Of a stretch of DNA of 64,000 bases, positions 26,861 to 36,021 are shown in pieces; positions within the stretch are counted from its first letter, which is position 1, and each line of letters starts with the position of its first letter. The stretch is from a virus: the IMG/VR virus record IMGVR_UViG_3300044731_001110, positions 1 to 64,000 of that record; one strand, 5' to 3'. A model generated the notes under the pieces. That model saw nothing but the letters and a program-made list of their open reading frames with translations. It did not search any database and had not been told where the DNA came from. Both the position numbers and the translations under genes were made by a program.

Positions 26861-28105
26861 ATGACAATATTTGTACAAATCGCATCTTATAGAGACCCCC
26901 AGTTTATACCAACAATTAAAGATATGTTGGATAAAGCAAAATACCCAGAAAATTTAAGATTAGGTATTGCTAGACAATTTCACCCAGATGATAAGTTTGA
27001 TGATTTAAGTGAATATGAAAATGATGAACGTTTTAGAATTTTAAATATCCCTTACACAGAATCAACAGGAGTTTGTTGGGCAAGACATCAAGTACAACAG
27101 TTATATAGTGGTGAAACATATACATTACAGTTGGATTCACATATGCGTTTTGAAAAAAACTGGGATGAAGAGTTAATTAATATGTTAGTTGACTTACAAA
27201 TTGACGGTTATCAAAAACCGTTATTGACTGGTTATGTGTCGTCTTTTGATCCAGAGAATGACCCAGAAGGTAGAGTAACAGAACCGTGGAGAATGGTATT
27301 TGATAGATTTACACCAGAAGGTGTTGTTTTCTTTTTACCAGAAGTAATACCAGGATGGCAAGAATTACAAAAACCAATTCCCTCAAGATTTTATTCGGCA
27401 CACTTTTGTTTTACATTAGGTGAGTTTTCAGTTGAGGTCCAACACGACCCGGAATATTATTTTCACGGAGAAGAAATATCAATTGCTGTTCGAGCTTATA
27501 CACACGGATATGATTTATTCCATCCACATAAAATTGTAATTTATCACGAATACACAAGAAAGAATAGAACAAAACAGTGGGATGATAATAAAGAATGGTG
27601 GAAAAAAAATAATTCATCACACGAAAAAAATAGAAAAGTTTTAGGGGTTGATGGTGAAAAATATAAAGGTAAATTAAAATATGGTTTTGGGAAAATTAGA
27701 ACAATCAAAGACTATGAAAAATATGCAGGAATTAGATTTAAAAATAGATCTGTACAACAATATACAATAGATAAAAATTACCCACCAAATCCACATAACT
27801 TTAAAAATGAAAAGGAATGGGAAGAATCTTTTTTACAAATTTTTAAACATTGTATTGATTTACCACTAGATAAAATCCCATATGGTGATTATGAATTTTT
27901 TGTTGTTGCATTTCATGATAAAAATGATGAAACGTTGTATAGAAGAGATGCACAACCAGATGAAATTAAAACCATAAAAAGTGATCCAGATGGTTATGGA
28001 AAGATATGGCGAGAATTTAACACAAAAGAAAAACCAAAATATTGGGTTGTGTGGCCATATTCAAAATCAAAAGGATGGTGTGATAGATTAGTTGGTGATT
28101 TATGA
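26861..28105 (+). CDS. GT60-like polypeptide GlcNAc transferase
   Basis: A 414-residue protein. The first 240 residues match the GlcNAc-transferase family (PF11397/GT60) pattern: FVQIASYRDPQFIPTIKDML, ENLRLGIARQFHPDD, a GVCWARHQVQQLYSGE segment and the donor/metal motif LQLDSHMRFEKNWDEEL (D92, H94). Known members add GlcNAc to hydroxyproline (Skp1) or to threonine of trypanosome mucins. Residues 240-414 form an extra domain rich in Lys and Tyr. It overlaps the next gene by ATGA. Mucin-like PT/TT proteins flank it on both sides, so the Thr of those linkers is the natural candidate acceptor (inference). Confidence 0.82.
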   Translation: MTIFVQIASYRDPQFIPTIKDMLDKAKYPENLRLGIARQFHPDDKFDDLSEYENDERFRILNIPYTESTGVCWARHQVQQLYSGETYTLQLDSHMRFEKNWDEELINMLVDLQIDGYQKPLLTGYVSSFDPENDPEGRVTEPWRMVFDRFTPEGVVFFLPEVIPGWQELQKPIPSRFYSAHFCFTLGEFSVEVQHDPEYYFHGEEISIAVRAYTHGYDLFHPHKIVIYHEYTRKNRTKQWDDNKEWWKKNNSSHEKNRKVLGVDGEKYKGKLKYGFGKIRTIKDYEKYAGIRFKNRSVQQYTIDKNYPPNPHNFKNEKEWEESFLQIFKHCIDLPLDKIPYGDYEFFVVAFHDKNDETLYRRDAQPDEIKTIKSDPDGYGKIWREFNTKEKPKYWVVWPYSKSKGWCDRLVGDL

Positions 28106-29766
28106 TTACGTTAGTAACCGGTCTTTGGGATATTGGTAGAGGATCCTTAAATGAAGGATGGAATAGATCTTTTAACTATTATTTAGAAAAATTTAATGAA
28201 TTATTAAAAATTGATTGTAACTTAATTATTTTTGGTGATGACAACCTTGAGACTTTTGTTAAAGAAAGAAGGAATATGTCAAAAACAAAATTTATTAAAA
28301 GAAGTTTAGATTGGTTTAAAAATAATGAATTTTATAATAAAATACAAGAAATAAGAACTAACCCCGATTGGTATAATCAAGTTGGTTGGTTAAAAGAATC
28401 CACACAAGCGAGATTAGAATTTTATAATCCACTTGTTATGTCTAAAATGTTTTTATTACACGACGCATTACTTTTGGACCCATTTAACTCCGAAAAATTG
28501 TATTGGATTGATGCTGGAATATCAAACACAGTTAATATCGGTTATTTTACACACGACAATGTTTTAGAAAAAATTGATAACTTATTTGATAAGTTTTCTT
28601 TTATTGTTTTTCCATATGAAGCAAACACAGAAGTTCACGGATTCAATCATTCAAAAATGTGTGATTACGCAAAAGAAAAAACTGAATTTGTTGCAAGAGG
28701 TGGATTTTTTGGTGGCACCAAAGAAACAATAAAAGAAATGAATAGTTTATATTATTTTCTTTTAAAAGACACATTAAAAAATAACTTAATGGGTACCGAA
28801 GAAAGTATATTCACAATTATGACTTATTTGCATCCGTCTCTAATTGATTATACTAAAATAAACTCCGATGGTCTTTTATACAAATTTTTTGAAGACGTAA
28901 AAAATAATAATGTTATTATTGAGACAAACCAAAAAATAATAAAACAAAATTATGGTTCCGGAGTTGGTTTGTATGTTATTACATTTAATTCGCCAAATCA
29001 ATTTGAAACTCTGATTAAATCAATGTTGGGTTATGATCCAGACTTTATTTATAAAACAAAAAAGTTTCTATTAAATAATTCAACCGATTATAATACAACA
29101 CCTAGGTATTTGGAGTTATGTGAAAAATACGGTTTTGAACATATAAAGAAAAATAACATTGGTATTACTGGTGGTAGACAATTTATTGCGGAACATTTTA
29201 ATGAACAAGAAGATTTAGGTTATTATTACTTTTTTGAGGATGATATGTTTTTTACTAACCCAAATTCTGGAGTTTGTAAAAACGGTTTTAATCGAAACGT
29301 TAATAATTTATTTTCAAATTCTTTAACAATATTGAAAAAAGAAAATTTTGATTTTTTAAAATTAAACTTCACAGAATTTTTTGGTAGTAATAATACACAG
29401 TGGGCTTGGTATAATGTCCCACAAGACTTTAGAGAAAAACATTGGTCAAATAAACCAAGCTTACCAAGTGAAGGTTATGATCCGGATGCACCAAAAACAA
29501 ATTTTAAAAATATAAATTCATATAATGGAATCCCATACACAAATGGTGAAATATATTTATGTAATTGGCCGATATTATTATCAAAAGAAGGAAATTACAA
29601 GTGTTATTTAAAACAAAAATTTCAATTTCCATACGAACAAACTTTGATGTCATACAATTTCCAAGAAACAATAAAGGGAAATTTAAATCCTGGATTACTT
29701 TTAATTACACCAACTGAACATAATAGATTTGAATTTTATGACGCTTCATTAAGAAAAGAATGTTGA
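28102..29766 (+). CDS. Two-domain glycosyltransferase: HtrL/WlaTC-like plus GT-A-like domain
   Basis: A 554-residue fusion. Residues 1-280 resemble the HtrL_YibB/WlaTC family: TLVTGLWDIGRGSLNEGW, LIIFGDDNLETFV, PLVMSKMFLLHDAL, then KLYWIDAGISNTVN. WlaTC-like proteins are linked to surface glycan synthesis. Residues 295-554 look like a second GT-A domain: LYVITFNSPNQFETLIKSML, FLLNNSTDYNTTPRYLEL, a NIGITGGRQFIAEHF segment and an acidic FFEDDMFFTNP metal site. It overlaps the GT60-like gene by ATGA, so the two probably act in sequence. Donors are unknown. Confidence 0.75.
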   Translation: MITLVTGLWDIGRGSLNEGWNRSFNYYLEKFNELLKIDCNLIIFGDDNLETFVKERRNMSKTKFIKRSLDWFKNNEFYNKIQEIRTNPDWYNQVGWLKESTQARLEFYNPLVMSKMFLLHDALLLDPFNSEKLYWIDAGISNTVNIGYFTHDNVLEKIDNLFDKFSFIVFPYEANTEVHGFNHSKMCDYAKEKTEFVARGGFFGGTKETIKEMNSLYYFLLKDTLKNNLMGTEESIFTIMTYLHPSLIDYTKINSDGLLYKFFEDVKNNNVIIETNQKIIKQNYGSGVGLYVITFNSPNQFETLIKSMLGYDPDFIYKTKKFLLNNSTDYNTTPRYLELCEKYGFEHIKKNNIGITGGRQFIAEHFNEQEDLGYYYFFEDDMFFTNPNSGVCKNGFNRNVNNLFSNSLTILKKENFDFLKLNFTEFFGSNNTQWAWYNVPQDFREKHWSNKPSLPSEGYDPDAPKTNFKNINSYNGIPYTNGEIYLCNWPILLSKEGNYKCYLKQKFQFPYEQTLMSYNFQETIKGNLNPGLLLITPTEHNRFEFYDASLRKEC

Positions 29767-29772
29767 TTGGTA

Positions 29773-29779
29773 TATTTAT
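29773..29779 (+). promoter_or_regulatory. TATTTAT element
   Basis: TATATTTATAGTAAAAACT lies 14 bp before the ATG at 29794. Candidate promoter. Confidence 0.45.
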
Positions 29780-29793
29780 AGTAAAAACTATTG

Positions 29794-31026
29794 ATGGAAT
29801 TTTTTATTAAAAAAAATGCCACACTTCCTCTTTTAAAAATGCAAGTCGTAAAAGACGGGAGAAGTGACTATAATAATATGATGGATCTTATTGAGGAATC
29901 TTCAATCTTCTTTTCGATGGTTGATGTTGAAACTGGGATTCCAAGAATAAGTACAAGACCAGCGGGTTATGTAAATAAAATATTACTAGACCCAAATGCG
30001 GAACCTGAATATTATGTATACTACCAATTTTCAAATTTTGATACAAGAAAAGTCGGTAGATATGAAGGTCAATTTTTATTTGTTAATGACCAAGGTACTT
30101 TAATTTTACCAATAAGGGATAAGTTATTTATTAATATCCAAGAAAGTTTTATTGGTGATGGTTTGACATACGATAATAATTGTTATGTGATTGATTATCC
30201 TTGTTGTAATCCTTCACCACCAGTTACTGCAACAACAACTACAATTTGTTATGTACCACCAACACCAACACCTTCACCAATTCCATTAGTAATAACATTA
30301 ACAACAGTTGTAACTCCTGGTTCAATCGTTATTGATTATTACTTAACAGCAAATAAAGTTGTTGACCAAAATGTTGATTTATTTTTTGACCACGTTTTAG
30401 GTGTTTATACCGGAAGTCCAATAACAATATCAACTGGTGTTACAATAAATCAAGGTGGAACAACTGGAACAACACAAGTTATATTACCAGATAATTTTGA
30501 TAATTTAACAAGAAATGATCAATACCAAAATGTAACAACAATTCCTAGTGGAATAACATATATAATTTCTGGAGACACATTCCCAGTAACACCAACCCCA
30601 ACACCGAGTCCAACTCCAACACCGAGTCCAACTCCGGAAATAATACAAAATGCAATTCTAACAAATAATAATGAGTATATTGGTATTGGGACAAATGAGT
30701 ATTTAAGTTATGTTGATGTAACTTATTTTGTTGAGACAAATATTCAAAGCGGGTCAACAATTACAACTTTTTCAGTAACCGGTTCGACACCATATAGTAG
30801 TGATGTGATTATACCTTTAAGTGTTGTATTAGATTTAACAACCGGTGGTACAATAACAATAAGTGATTCTGTAACAATACCACAAGGTGAAATAGTTGGT
30901 ACTAAAACAAATACAAACCCATTAAACTATAATAGTTTAAATAAAAATGCGGAATTAAGAATACAACAACCAAATAATACATTTGTTAATTGTTTATTTT
31001 TAGCTTACCCAATAAATTTTGAATAA
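29794..31026 (+). CDS. Virion protein with Thr/Pro linkers and repeated beta domains
   Basis: A 410-residue protein; the ATG at 29794 is preferred over a TTG one codon earlier. Residues 1-130 form an N-terminal domain (FFIKKNATLPLLKMQVVKDG) like phage structural proteins. Short linkers follow (TATTTTICYVPPTPTPSPIP near 150 and TPTPTPSPTPTPSPTPE near 270). Each linker leads into a beta domain of about 110-120 residues, and the two are alike (VDQNVDLFF...GVTINQGG; VTIPQGEIVGTKTN). Probably a fibre-adaptor or decoration protein. It precedes giant fibre 3. Confidence 0.72.
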   Translation: MEFFIKKNATLPLLKMQVVKDGRSDYNNMMDLIEESSIFFSMVDVETGIPRISTRPAGYVNKILLDPNAEPEYYVYYQFSNFDTRKVGRYEGQFLFVNDQGTLILPIRDKLFINIQESFIGDGLTYDNNCYVIDYPCCNPSPPVTATTTTICYVPPTPTPSPIPLVITLTTVVTPGSIVIDYYLTANKVVDQNVDLFFDHVLGVYTGSPITISTGVTINQGGTTGTTQVILPDNFDNLTRNDQYQNVTTIPSGITYIISGDTFPVTPTPTPSPTPTPSPTPEIIQNAILTNNNEYIGIGTNEYLSYVDVTYFVETNIQSGSTITTFSVTGSTPYSSDVIIPLSVVLDLTTGGTITISDSVTIPQGEIVGTKTNTNPLNYNSLNKNAELRIQQPNNTFVNCLFLAYPINFE

Positions 31027-31033
31027 TAAAAAG

Positions 31034-31040
31034 TATTTAT
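31034..31040 (+). promoter_or_regulatory. TATTTAT element upstream of giant fibre 3
   Basis: AGTATTTATAAATAAAAAA lies 14 bp before the ATG at 31055; the leader has no Shine-Dalgarno sequence. Candidate promoter. Confidence 0.5.
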
Positions 31041-31054
31041 AAATAAAAAATAAT

Positions 31055-34000
31055 ATGGCAACTTTAACAGGAAAAACAATTGGTGAATTAACACTTCTAA
31101 CTGGAATTACAAATAATACATTATTTCCGGTAGAATATAATTTAACAACATATCATATTCCATACTCCGGTATTAGTAATTTCCTAACCGGAGGTACCTA
31201 TTCAAATGGTTCAATAACATTTACAAATAATCAAGGAAGTAGTTTTGTTGTATCTGGTTTATACACTGGATCAACAGATTTTTATGTTACTGGTGGTACA
31301 TACTCAAATGGTACAATTACTTTAGACAGACAAAATGGTTCTGTATCAATTACTGGTTTATATACTGGTTCTACCGATGTATTTGTTACTGGTGGTACCT
31401 ATGATAACACAACTGGTACATTAACTCTAGAAGATAATAACGGAACGTCATTTGGTGTAACTGGATTTACAACTGGTGGTACTGGGACTTCTTTATATGA
31501 AGTTGGTTCTGGAACTGACTCAACACAAAGGGTTGGTGTTAACTCGGCAGCATTAGGTAATATTTCAATTATTGCTGGAGGTTCTGGAAATACCGCAAGT
31601 GGTTATGTTTCAGTTATTAGTGGTGGTATACTTAACACATCGTTAGGTGACTGTTCTGTTATTGGTGGTGGTTCTTGTAATACATCCGGAATTAATGGTA
31701 TTGTTGATTCGATATATAACCAAACTTTTACCGGTAATATTCCATCTAGTGGTTTTTATGGTTCATTTTCACCATCATCAACACTTTCTGGTCTTGGTAC
31801 TGGTTCAACTTTTTCTTTTTACTTTTCATCTCCAACAACTTTAAGTAATGTTTATATTGGTAATCAAGGTAGTGGATATGTTAGTGGTGACACTTTAACA
31901 TTTAACGGAACAATATTTGGTGGTGCTGTACCACAAGATAATGTTACACTACAAATCACAACAACAAATGGCGGTTCAAACATTGTTGTTGGTGGTGGTT
32001 GTAGAAATACAGCAAATAGAAACTCATCAACAATCAGTGGTGGGATTTTAAATAAAAGTAACGCAAACTGCTCAACAATCGGTGGCGGTTGTTGTAATAT
32101 TATCACAAAAGACTCTTGTTACTCAACAATTAGTGGTGGTAGAAGAAATACTGGATACGGTTGTTACGGAGTAATTAGTGGTGGTCGTTGTAACGAAGCT
32201 GGTGCTTACGGTACAATAACTGGAACATATAATCAAGTATATACTGGTGGTACCTTAAACGGAACTTTTTCTGGTGGGTACGGCCCAACATCAACAACAT
32301 CTGTTTATGGTGATGATGCCTTATTTGGTTTTGTCTTTAATTCTGGAACTTTATCTAGTGTTAAAATTGTTAATGGTGGTAATCTATATAGTGGAAATGA
32401 TACTTTATTTTTTAATGGTAATATATTTCCTGGTGGAACAACTGGTATTGATGATGTAACATTTCAAGTTAGTACATCAATAAATAACTATGCAACAGTA
32501 GCTGGTGGATGTTGTAATACTGCATCTGGTGAATACTCAACAATTAGTGGTGGGTATGAAAATACAGTATCCGGTGATTATTCAACTATTGGTGGGGGTT
32601 CTTGTAACACAATTAATACTAATTCGTGCTATTCAACTATTGGTGGTGGTGACGATAATACAATCCTTCAAGGTGATGTTGCAACAATTAGTGGTGGTGA
32701 AAATAATACGATAAGTGGTGATTATTCATTTATTGGCGGTGGTTATGATAATATAATAACAAGTTCTTGTGCTACAATTAGTGGTGGATTTAACAATACC
32801 GCTAGTGGTTACAATTCATTTATTGGTGGTGGAGAAAATAACGTTTCTGGGCGAAATAATTTTGTTGACGGAATAAATAGTTCTGTATATACTGGTGGTA
32901 CTTTGAATAATACTTACGGTGGTATCTCACCAACATCAACATCAAGTGGTACTGGGTCTGGAGCATTATTTAGTTTTGATTTTGTTCTTGGTGTATTACA
33001 AACCATCCAAATACAAAACGGAGGTTCTGGTTATTCTAATGGTGAAACACTATATTTTAACGGTGGATTATTTGGTGGTGGTTCATCTCCTTTAGATGAT
33101 GTTTGGTTAAACATCAATACAAACAATAGTACACATACAACAATAAGTGGTGGTCGTCAAAATACATCAAGTAATTTTTATTCAACAGTAAGTGGTGGTA
33201 GACAAAATACAGCAAGTGGAAATTCTTCAACCGTAAGTGGTGGTCTTGAAAATACAGCAAGTTGTTTTGGATCAACAGTAAGTGGTGGTGTCCTTAACAC
33301 ATCAAGTAACAATTATTCAACAATAAGTGGTGGATTTAGAAACACATCAAGTGGTTATAATTCAACCGTAAGTGGTGGTTATCGTAACACATCAAGTAAT
33401 TATTTTTCAACCGTAAGTGGTGGTCGTAATAATGTTTCCGAAAACCAATTTGATACAATTGGTGGTGGGTGTTGTAATACAACAATATTAAGTGGTGGCG
33501 CAACGGGTGCTGCAACAATAAGTGGTGGTGAGTGTAACACATCAGGAAATTACTACACATTTAATGGTGGTGGTTGTAGAAACGTTACACTAGGTGAATT
33601 TTCAACAATAGGAGGTGGATTAGGAAATACAAATTATGGTGGTTTTGTAACCTCAATTAGTTTTAATTCTGGTAGTTTATCTGGAATCACAGATAACACA
33701 TATACAGTTAATCCAACTAGTTTAGTTGGTTATGGTTCAAACTTACAATTTAGTTTTGATGTTAGTGGTGGTGTTGTTAGTAACATTATAATCATAAATC
33801 CAGGTGTAAGATATGAACAAGGAGAACAAGTTTTAGTTTCTGGTAATACTATTGGTGGTTCATCACCAGCAAATGATTTAACCTTTAATTTAGATGATGT
33901 TGTAACTTCAGAATTTTCTTTTATTGGTGGTGGTGGGTGTAACACCTCAATAGGTTTTGCATCATCAATTCTTGGTGGGCTTTCTAATACTGCAAGTGGT

Positions 34001-36004
34001 GATTACTCAACAGTTGGTGGTGGTGGATCATCATCTGGATATAATGGAAATTTAGCATTAGGTGATTATTCTGTAATTGGTGGTGGTAATCAAAACACAT
34101 CTCAAAATGATTTTGCGGCAGTTTTTGCTGGTTCTGGTAACACTTCGTCAGGTTATTATAGCATTATTGGTGGTGGAATAAGAAATACAAATACAAACGA
34201 TCTTGGTTTTCTTGGTGGTGGTTTTTGTAATACATCAAGTGGTTATGATGGAGTACTTGGTGGTGGTGGATGTAATACATTAAATAATTTACTTGGTGGT
34301 GTAATTGCCGGTGGTAGATTAAATACTGTTGTTGGTATATTCACAAACACAATTGGGGGTGGTTTTGGAAATAACGTATCTACATTTGGTGCTGCAACAA
34401 TTAGCGGTGGATATTTTAATACAACAAATAGTGACTACTCAACAATAGGTGGTGGTTCATCAAATACTATAGATTCAATAACAACACAATCTGGCTATTA
34501 TGTTCTTGGGTCAACAATAGGTGGGGGTTCTTTTAATACAATTTCATCATATAGTTCATATTACGATTCTAATGGTAACACAATTGCCGGAGGAAATGGT
34601 AATACAACAGTATCATCTTATTATAATGGACAAACAATTGGTGGAGGTAGTAGGAACATTACATTTAATGATTATACAACAGTTAGTGGTGGTTTTAACA
34701 ATACATCAAGTGGTTGTTTTTCAACCGTAAGTGGTGGTCGTCAAAATACAGCAAGTTGTAATTATTCAAATGTAAGTGGTGGTCGTCAAAATACATCAAG
34801 TGGATATCTTTCAACCGTAAGTGGTGGTCGTTTAAACATATCAAGTGATAATTCTTCAACCGTAAGTGGTGGTTATTGTAACACATCAAGTAATTTGTAT
34901 TCAACAGTAAGTGGGGGACGTAGAAACACATCAAGTGGTCAATATTCAACAATAAGTGGTGGGTACCGTAACCTATCATTAAATGATGGATCATTTATAG
35001 GTGGTGGTTTTTGTAACACATCAAGTGGTCAATATTCAACAATAAGTGGTGGTTATTATAACACCGCTAACGGTAATAATTCATTAGTTTCAGGAGGATT
35101 TTCAAATATAATACTTACATCAACAATTTCTAATTATATTAATTACGGATCGGTAATTGCTGGTGGTAATAATAACTTTATTACTTGTATGGACACAAAT
35201 AGCGCATATTGTATATATGGTCAAACTATTGGTGGTGGTTCTTTTAATACAATATCTAATTATTATGTGGGTGGAACTAATAATATAAACTCTAGCACTA
35301 TTGCGGGTGGTAATTGTAATTTGATTAATAGTGGTATTGGTGGTAATGTTATTAGTGGAGGTATTAATAACACATCAAGTGGTCAATATTCAACCGTAAG
35401 TGGTGGTTTTTGTAACACGTCAAGTGGTTCTAATTCAACCGTAAGTGGTGGTGGTGAAAACACATCAAGTGGTGGTGATTCAACTATTGGAGGTGGTCGT
35501 AATAACATAACATTGTGTAATTTCGCAACTGTAAGTGGTGGTTATCGTAACACATCAAATAGTTGTTGTGGTTCAGTTGGAGGAGGTTCTTGGAACACAA
35601 TTAGTGGTGCTAGATCCGTTATTGCTGGAGGTGGGGGTTCTTGTGCCGCATTAGGAAATAGAGCAATATGTGATTTTACCTCAGTACTCGGTGGTTCCGC
35701 AAATTTAGCTTGTTGTTCTTATGCTACTGTCGGTGGTGGTTTTTGTAACACATCAATTGGGACTCGTTCAACCGTAAGTGGTGGATATCGTAACACAGTA
35801 ATAAATGGTTGTTCTGCAATACTTGGGGGTCAATGTAATACAACCCAACACGATTGTTCATTTATAGTTGGTAGTGGAATATGTAGTACTGCCGCAAACA
35901 CAACTCACGTAAACTGTCTACACTTTAGTAATATACCAACAAGTTCAGCAGGTCTTGCACCAGGAACAGTATGGAATAATGGTGGTGTACTAAACATAGC
36001 ATAA
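31055..36004 (+). CDS. Giant beta-roll tail fibre/adhesin 3 (1649 aa)
   Basis: The largest fibre of the adhesin region. The N-terminal 60 residues are adaptor-like (LTGKTIGELTLLTG), followed by three TGGTYSNG shaft repeats and the LYEVGSGTDSTQR joint shared with fibre 2. From about residue 165 to the C terminus it consists of 15-residue repeats (STVSGGRQNTSSGYN type). They are broken by four inserted beta modules of about 80-95 residues. Many repeats contain Cys (SGGCCNT, CSTIG). The tip (SNIPTSSAGLAPGTVW and GGVLNIA) has the usual phage-fibre end. Near-identical 45-bp repeats at 33.1-33.4, 34.7-35.1 and 35.4 kb imply recent expansion. Confidence 0.87.
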   Translation: MATLTGKTIGELTLLTGITNNTLFPVEYNLTTYHIPYSGISNFLTGGTYSNGSITFTNNQGSSFVVSGLYTGSTDFYVTGGTYSNGTITLDRQNGSVSITGLYTGSTDVFVTGGTYDNTTGTLTLEDNNGTSFGVTGFTTGGTGTSLYEVGSGTDSTQRVGVNSAALGNISIIAGGSGNTASGYVSVISGGILNTSLGDCSVIGGGSCNTSGINGIVDSIYNQTFTGNIPSSGFYGSFSPSSTLSGLGTGSTFSFYFSSPTTLSNVYIGNQGSGYVSGDTLTFNGTIFGGAVPQDNVTLQITTTNGGSNIVVGGGCRNTANRNSSTISGGILNKSNANCSTIGGGCCNIITKDSCYSTISGGRRNTGYGCYGVISGGRCNEAGAYGTITGTYNQVYTGGTLNGTFSGGYGPTSTTSVYGDDALFGFVFNSGTLSSVKIVNGGNLYSGNDTLFFNGNIFPGGTTGIDDVTFQVSTSINNYATVAGGCCNTASGEYSTISGGYENTVSGDYSTIGGGSCNTINTNSCYSTIGGGDDNTILQGDVATISGGENNTISGDYSFIGGGYDNIITSSCATISGGFNNTASGYNSFIGGGENNVSGRNNFVDGINSSVYTGGTLNNTYGGISPTSTSSGTGSGALFSFDFVLGVLQTIQIQNGGSGYSNGETLYFNGGLFGGGSSPLDDVWLNINTNNSTHTTISGGRQNTSSNFYSTVSGGRQNTASGNSSTVSGGLENTASCFGSTVSGGVLNTSSNNYSTISGGFRNTSSGYNSTVSGGYRNTSSNYFSTVSGGRNNVSENQFDTIGGGCCNTTILSGGATGAATISGGECNTSGNYYTFNGGGCRNVTLGEFSTIGGGLGNTNYGGFVTSISFNSGSLSGITDNTYTVNPTSLVGYGSNLQFSFDVSGGVVSNIIIINPGVRYEQGEQVLVSGNTIGGSSPANDLTFNLDDVVTSEFSFIGGGGCNTSIGFASSILGGLSNTASGDYSTVGGGGSSSGYNGNLALGDYSVIGGGNQNTSQNDFAAVFAGSGNTSSGYYSIIGGGIRNTNTNDLGFLGGGFCNTSSGYDGVLGGGGCNTLNNLLGGVIAGGRLNTVVGIFTNTIGGGFGNNVSTFGAATISGGYFNTTNSDYSTIGGGSSNTIDSITTQSGYYVLGSTIGGGSFNTISSYSSYYDSNGNTIAGGNGNTTVSSYYNGQTIGGGSRNITFNDYTTVSGGFNNTSSGCFSTVSGGRQNTASCNYSNVSGGRQNTSSGYLSTVSGGRLNISSDNSSTVSGGYCNTSSNLYSTVSGGRRNTSSGQYSTISGGYRNLSLNDGSFIGGGFCNTSSGQYSTISGGYYNTANGNNSLVSGGFSNIILTSTISNYINYGSVIAGGNNNFITCMDTNSAYCIYGQTIGGGSFNTISNYYVGGTNNINSSTIAGGNCNLINSGIGGNVISGGINNTSSGQYSTVSGGFCNTSSGSNSTVSGGGENTSSGGDSTIGGGRNNITLCNFATVSGGYRNTSNSCCGSVGGGSWNTISGARSVIAGGGGSCAALGNRAICDFTSVLGGSANLACCSYATVGGGFCNTSIGTRSTVSGGYRNTVINGCSAILGGQCNTTQHDCSFIVGSGICSTAANTTHVNCLHFSNIPTSSAGLAPGTVWNNGGVLNIA
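31687..31985 (+). other. Inserted beta module 1 of fibre 3
   Basis: Interrupts the 15-residue repeats with DSIYNQTFTG and later GSGYVSGDTLTFNGTIFGG, then a DNVTLQI strand. Confidence 0.7.
32200..32490 (+). other. Inserted beta module 2 of fibre 3
   Basis: Same layout as module 1: TGTYNQVYTGGTLNGTF, later NGNIFPGGTTGIDDVTFQV. Confidence 0.7.
32855..33130 (+). other. Inserted beta module 3 of fibre 3
   Basis: DGINSSVYTGGTLNNTYGG, then GSGYSNGETLYFNGGLFGGG and LDDVWLNI. Confidence 0.7.
33140..33440 (+). repeat. 45-bp tandem repeats, block 1 of fibre 3
   Basis: Units of the form TCAACCGTAAGTGGTGGT plus 27 variable bases recur every 45 bp (for example 33182 and 33227). They are far more alike than repeats elsewhere in the gene. 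Confidence 0.85.
33635..33905 (+). other. Inserted beta module 4 of fibre 3
   Basis: The most diverged copy: FVTSISFNSGSLSG, then GVRYEQGEQVLVSGNTIGG and NDLTFNL. Confidence 0.65.
34675..35065 (+). repeat. 45-bp tandem repeats, block 2 of fibre 3
   Basis: Nine or so consecutive 45-bp units with near-identical cores (TCAACCGTAAGTGGTGGTCG), each encoding one STVSGGxxNTSSGxx turn. Confidence 0.85.
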
Positions 36005-36021
36005 AATTAAATAAATTTAAA

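Noticed and set aside
33140-35065. Regular 45-bp repeats that might suggest a CRISPR array
   Set aside because: The repeats stay in one open frame with 15-residue protein units, and the 'spacers' are partly conserved codons. They are coding repeats of a fibre.
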